Positions 61,775 through 64,000 of a stretch of 64,000 nucleotides of DNA are shown one piece after another. The position numbers and the translations under genes are program-made. Position 1 is the first letter of the stretch. Each line of letters begins with the position of its first letter. Source of the DNA: UMGS1279 sp045577695 (lineage in GTDB: Bacteria; Bacillota; Clostridia; Oscillospirales; Acutalibacteraceae); contig JAZNIW010000054.1 of the NCBI GenBank assembly GCA_045577695.1, positions 14,384-78,383 on the forward strand. Direction: 5' to 3'. A model generated the notes under the pieces. The model was given only the letters and a program-made list of their open reading frames with translations, did not search any database and was not told where the DNA came from.

Positions 61775-62860
61775 TTAATACTTCACGGGTTCCGAATTCA
61801 AATATTTTTTCACCATCAAGGCAATCTTAAACACAATGGCGTGGTCAAACTCACGCAAATCCAAGCCGGTAATCTTTTTGATTTTTTCCAGACGATACAC
61901 CAAGGTATTTCGATGAACAAAGAGTTTTCGAGAGGTTTCGGAAACATTTAGGTTGTTTTCAAAGAACCGCTGAATCGTGAATAGCGTTTCTTGGTCTAAA
62001 CTTTCAATCGAACCACGCTTAAATACTTCGCGTAAGAAAGATTCGCACAAGGTGGTCGGTAACTGATAAATCAAACGGGCAATGCCAAGATTATCGTAGC
62101 TCACAATCGTTTTTTCGGTATCGAACACTTTGCCGACTTCTAATGCCATTTGAGCCTCTTTAAAGGAACGGGCCAAGTCTTTAAGGTTGTCCACCATCGT
62201 GCCGATGCCGACAACGGCATGCGTATAAAACTCACCGGAAAGGGTATCCACAATCGAACGGGCTAGTTTTTCCAAATGCTTGGTTTCAATATCGGATTTG
62301 ATTTCTTTAACAATGGCAATATCGGTTTCACTTATGTTGATGACAAAATCCTTCGTTTTATCGGGGAAAAGATTTTGAATGACATCATAAACCGAAACAT
62401 CGTTGCGGGTGACCACACGAATGAGCAAAACCACACGCGATACATCGCTGTTGAAATGCAATTCACGGGATTTTAAGTAAATATCGCCCGGCAAAATGTT
62501 ATCCATAATCACGTTTTTGATAAAATTGCTGCGGTCATACTTTTCGTCATAATAATGCTTAATATTCGACAGGGCGATGGACAATATGGAGCAGTATTTT
62601 GCGGCCTGCGCGTCGTTCCCCTCAACAAACAGAGTGTGTTCAGGATGCTGGGGCGTCCCAAACGGTTTATACGTAAAACGTCCGCTGACAAAAACCTCAT
62701 TCCCGCCCGCGACAGGAAAGGTTTCAAACTCTTGCGTTTCACCGATACGAAGCAACTCACTGCAGGCAATAATGGTATAATTTTCATCCATTACACCGAT
62801 GGTGCGATCGATGGCATCCTTCATCTGATGGACAACGCCTTGAAACAATCTGTTAGACAT
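61775..62860 (-). CDS. CdaR/PucR-type transcriptional regulator
   Basis: A 361-residue protein with the C-terminal PucR/CdaR helix-turn-helix (about 305-355, NNLNVSETSRKLFVHRNTLV, YRLEKIKKITGL) and a preceding GGDEF-related region (about 150-270). The N terminus (VMDENYTIIACSELLRIGE) looks like a PAS or sugar-diacid-recognition type sensor. The ligand is unknown. It lies 37 bases upstream of ftsE on the same strand, so it could be co-transcribed with ftsEX, which would be an unusual pairing. Confidence 0.82.
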   Translation of the reverse strand: MSNRLFQGVVHQMKDAIDRTIGVMDENYTIIACSELLRIGETQEFETFPVAGGNEVFVSGRFTYKPFGTPQHPEHTLFVEGNDAQAAKYCSILSIALSNIKHYYDEKYDRSNFIKNVIMDNILPGDIYLKSRELHFNSDVSRVVLLIRVVTRNDVSVYDVIQNLFPDKTKDFVINISETDIAIVKEIKSDIETKHLEKLARSIVDTLSGEFYTHAVVGIGTMVDNLKDLARSFKEAQMALEVGKVFDTEKTIVSYDNLGIARLIYQLPTTLCESFLREVFKRGSIESLDQETLFTIQRFFENNLNVSETSRKLFVHRNTLVYRLEKIKKITGLDLREFDHAIVFKIALMVKKYLNSEPVKY

Positions 62861-62983
62861 AGGGAAAACACTCCTTCATACAAATTCGGGTCAATGGGGC
62901 AATCTTGCCCTGCACGGTCGCCTTTGGCGCCTTTTTTGTGCAAAAATCCTCTGATTTTCAAAAACCCATACTTTTACTTGTCC

Positions 62984-63012
62984 ATTGTACACGTTTTTGC
63001 TTGTTTTTTCAA
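62984..63012 (-). promoter_or_regulatory. Sigma-A promoter of the CdaR-like gene and probably ftsEX
   Basis: TTGAAA (63012-63007), a 17-base spacer and TACAAT (62989-62984) on the minus strand. The leader is about 115 bases and contains GGGCAA/TTGCCC and GGCGCC/GGCGACC hairpin sequences (about 62905-62940). Confidence 0.75.
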
Positions 63013-63149
63013 GAGAAAACTTCAAATTTCCATAAAAAAGTTACAAAATAGTTACAATTTGGCGCTCTTTCGATTCGGTATTTCCTATTTTTTGGGAATA
63101 CGACGATATTTCACACAAAAAGCAGTAAGGTTACGCCGTTTGACATACC

Positions 63150-63177
63150 TTGACTTTTTGCTGAAAAGTTGTATAAT
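63150..63177 (+). promoter_or_regulatory. Sigma-A promoter of the HPr-like gene
   Basis: TTGACT (63150-63155), a 16-base spacer and TATAAT (63172-63177). Confidence 0.75.
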
Positions 63178-63195
63178 AAAGGGGAATTTTTAATA

Positions 63196-63264
63196 ATGCA
63201 AGGATTTTCGAAAAGGAGGAAGCGTTGCTACCTTTTTAGGACAACGCGAAGAAAATTCGTATGA
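63196..63264 (+). CDS. Possible 22-residue basic leader peptide
   Basis: ATG at 63196 opens a 22-codon frame, rich in Arg and Lys (SKRRKRCYLFRTTRRKF), ending in a TGA that overlaps the next ATG by 4 bases (ATGA at 63261). The downstream gene has no ribosome site of its own, which makes translational coupling plausible. However, the leader's own ribosome site would lie at or before the predicted transcription start. Inference only. Confidence 0.35.
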   Translation: MQGFSKRRKRCYLFRTTRRKFV

Positions 63265-63509
63265 CAGAACAAAAAATCTTTTTAAACACCTTGGATGAGG
63301 TTAAGTCGTTTGTCAATCTTACCTTAACCAAACCGTACGATATTGAATTGGTAAGCGGTAAATATGTCGTCAATGCCAAATCCATTATGGGTGTATTCAG
63401 TTTAGATTTAACCAAACCCCTCACTATGGTCATCAACACCGACTCCGACCCCCTCATCAACGAGGAAATCAAACCGTATATCTACGTTGAAGAATCGCCC
63501 TTGGACTGA
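63261..63509 (+). CDS. HPr-like protein lacking the phosphorylatable His15
   Basis: An 82-residue protein with the HPr fold pattern. The region around the regulatory serine, NAKSIMGVFSLDL, matches Bacillus HPr (LKSIMGVMSLG), but the active-site GLHARP segment is replaced by LNTLDEVKSF, so there is no His15 and no Arg17. It cannot pass phosphate in the PTS and may instead be regulatory, like Crh, which also keeps Ser46 and lacks His15. The ATG at 63261 lacks a close Shine-Dalgarno; a strong AAAGGAGG lies about 45 bases upstream before a TTG in the same frame that is stopped by TAG (63237-63239). Confidence 0.8.
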   Translation: MTEQKIFLNTLDEVKSFVNLTLTKPYDIELVSGKYVVNAKSIMGVFSLDLTKPLTMVINTDSDPLINEEIKPYIYVEESPLD

Positions 63510-63532
63510 TTCTTATGCCCCCTATTCACCGA

Positions 63533-63578
63533 AAACCCGCCGAAACCCTTTGTGAAAAGAAGGGTTCGGCGGGTTTTT
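63533..63578. terminator. Bidirectional terminator after the HPr-like gene
   Basis: AAACCCGCCGAA-ACCCTT pairs with AAGGGT-TCGGCGGGTTT, a stem of about 17 bp, with T-runs on both strands. Confidence 0.92.
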
Positions 63579-63583
63579 AAGTT

Positions 63584-63853
63584 TTAAAGTTCATTGATCC
63601 GTTGTTTGATATCCGCTTTTTGCAACCGAAAAACCGAAAGCGGGTGCAAACCGCTGCTATCAAACATCTGCACCGTGTTGCCAAATACCGATAACATCCG
63701 CACCCTCCCCGGCTCCGTCAAACAAGTGGCAAAAATCGGCAATAAGGAGGCCGCCGGAAAGCAAACGATCTTTCTCGGTAGATTATGTAATATTTTAAAG
63801 GATGTTTTGCTGGGGAAATTTTTTAGTATTTTCACTCTTCTTAGCCAAAACAT
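63584..63853 (-). CDS. Uncertain small open frame
   Basis: The minus strand is open for 89 codons. The first ATG has no ribosome site, while an internal ATG at about 63700 has GGGGAGG six bases upstream and would encode only about 37 residues (VFGNTVQMFDSSGLHPLSVF within it). An overlapping plus-strand frame (63594-63857) looks less protein-like. I recognise no family; it could be a gene remnant. Confidence 0.3.
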   Translation of the reverse strand: MFWLRRVKILKNFPSKTSFKILHNLPRKIVCFPAASLLPIFATCLTEPGRVRMLSVFGNTVQMFDSSGLHPLSVFRLQKADIKQRINEL

Positions 63854-63868
63854 TTAAACCCGAACCAG

Positions 63869-63975
63869 CCTTAAATGGCTATTTTTAGGCATTTTTTGGC
63901 TCGCCGTCATTCATAGGCGAAAGCCTTATGAACTCCGTTTCACCAAAATCTACACAAAAAATAACTCATTTAAGG
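63869..63975. repeat. Structured intergenic element at the right edge
   Basis: CCTTAAATG (63869-63877) and CATTTAAGG (63967-63975) are perfectly complementary and enclose about 90 bases. Inside is a hairpin, TTCATA-GGC with GCC-TATGAA and one bulge (63910-63932), and other short G+C arms. No coding frame fits. It could be a small structured RNA, on either strand, or a dispersed repeat; the window ends 25 bases later. Confidence 0.45.
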
Positions 63976-64000
63976 TCGCAAGAGTTTTGCAAGCAACATT

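Noticed and set aside
63594..63857. Plus-strand 87-codon frame after the terminator
   Set aside because: No promoter or ribosome site; the minus-strand frame over the same bases is slightly more plausible, though also weak.

Overview
The window comes from the chromosome of an anaerobic, endospore-forming member of the Clostridia. It has a complete spoIIIAA-AH operon, spoIIID, an oxygen-sensitive NrdD/NrdG ribonucleotide reductase, Bacillota-type Shine-Dalgarno sites and very regular TTGACA-17-TATAAT promoters. The split purine genes (AICAR transformylase plus an archaeal-type IMP cyclohydrolase) and the unusual PurF point to the Oscillospiraceae/Ruminococcaceae side of the class; that placement is inference. 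No rRNA, prophage or CRISPR array was seen. 

Layout. 1-0.6 kb: partial four-helix-bundle gene, an array of small hairpins, and tRNA-Tyr and tRNA-Thr (minus strand). 0.8-7.1 kb: tepA, spoIIIE/ftsK, a YgiQ-type radical SAM gene, a ComEC-like hydrolase and a DUF3006 gene (plus strand). 7.1-9.0 kb: DUF378 gene and rhamnulokinase. 9.0-11.9 kb: nrdD-nrdG behind a promoter with two NrdR boxes. 12.0-15.1 kb: a FlaA1/CapD-like sugar dehydratase and an LCP-family protein. 15.5-28.1 kb: the operon rpoB-rpoC-rpsL-rpsG-fusA-tuf (minus strand). 28.1-35.0 kb: single genes and short operons (SLOG protein, SDR, NahK-like kinase, pncB-divIVA-like-fumB, tyrA, asp23). 35.1-39.9 kb: spoIIIA operon. 40.2-41.4 kb: a decayed secreted Ig-like gene and spoIIID. 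41.4-54.1 kb: a nine-gene purine/one-carbon operon, transcribed purE-F-M-N-O-H-D-L-fhs, behind a ZTP riboswitch. 54.2-56.1 kb: lexA-acyltransferase-rnhA. 56.2-62.9 kb: envelope genes (VanZ, CtpA, M23 hydrolase, FtsX, FtsE) and a CdaR-like regulator. 63.2-64.0 kb: an HPr-like protein and a structured repeat at the edge. 

Functional links. The purine operon makes IMP from PRPP and includes fhs, which supplies the 10-formyl-THF used by PurN and AICAR transformylase. ZTP accumulates when 10-formyl-THF is short, so the riboswitch fits the operon it precedes. Sporulation is represented by spoIIIA and spoIIID, both with sigma-E-like promoters, and by SpoIIIE. FtsEX followed by an M23 hydrolase is the usual arrangement for divisome-controlled wall cleavage. 

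The points most worth following up are a PurF whose glutaminase residues are all replaced, the PurO-type IMP cyclohydrolase, the ZTP riboswitch with its terminator, the paired NrdR boxes, an HPr-like protein without His15 and with a possible coupled leader peptide, and two structured intergenic elements at the window edges. I did not find a large system that I would call wholly new.
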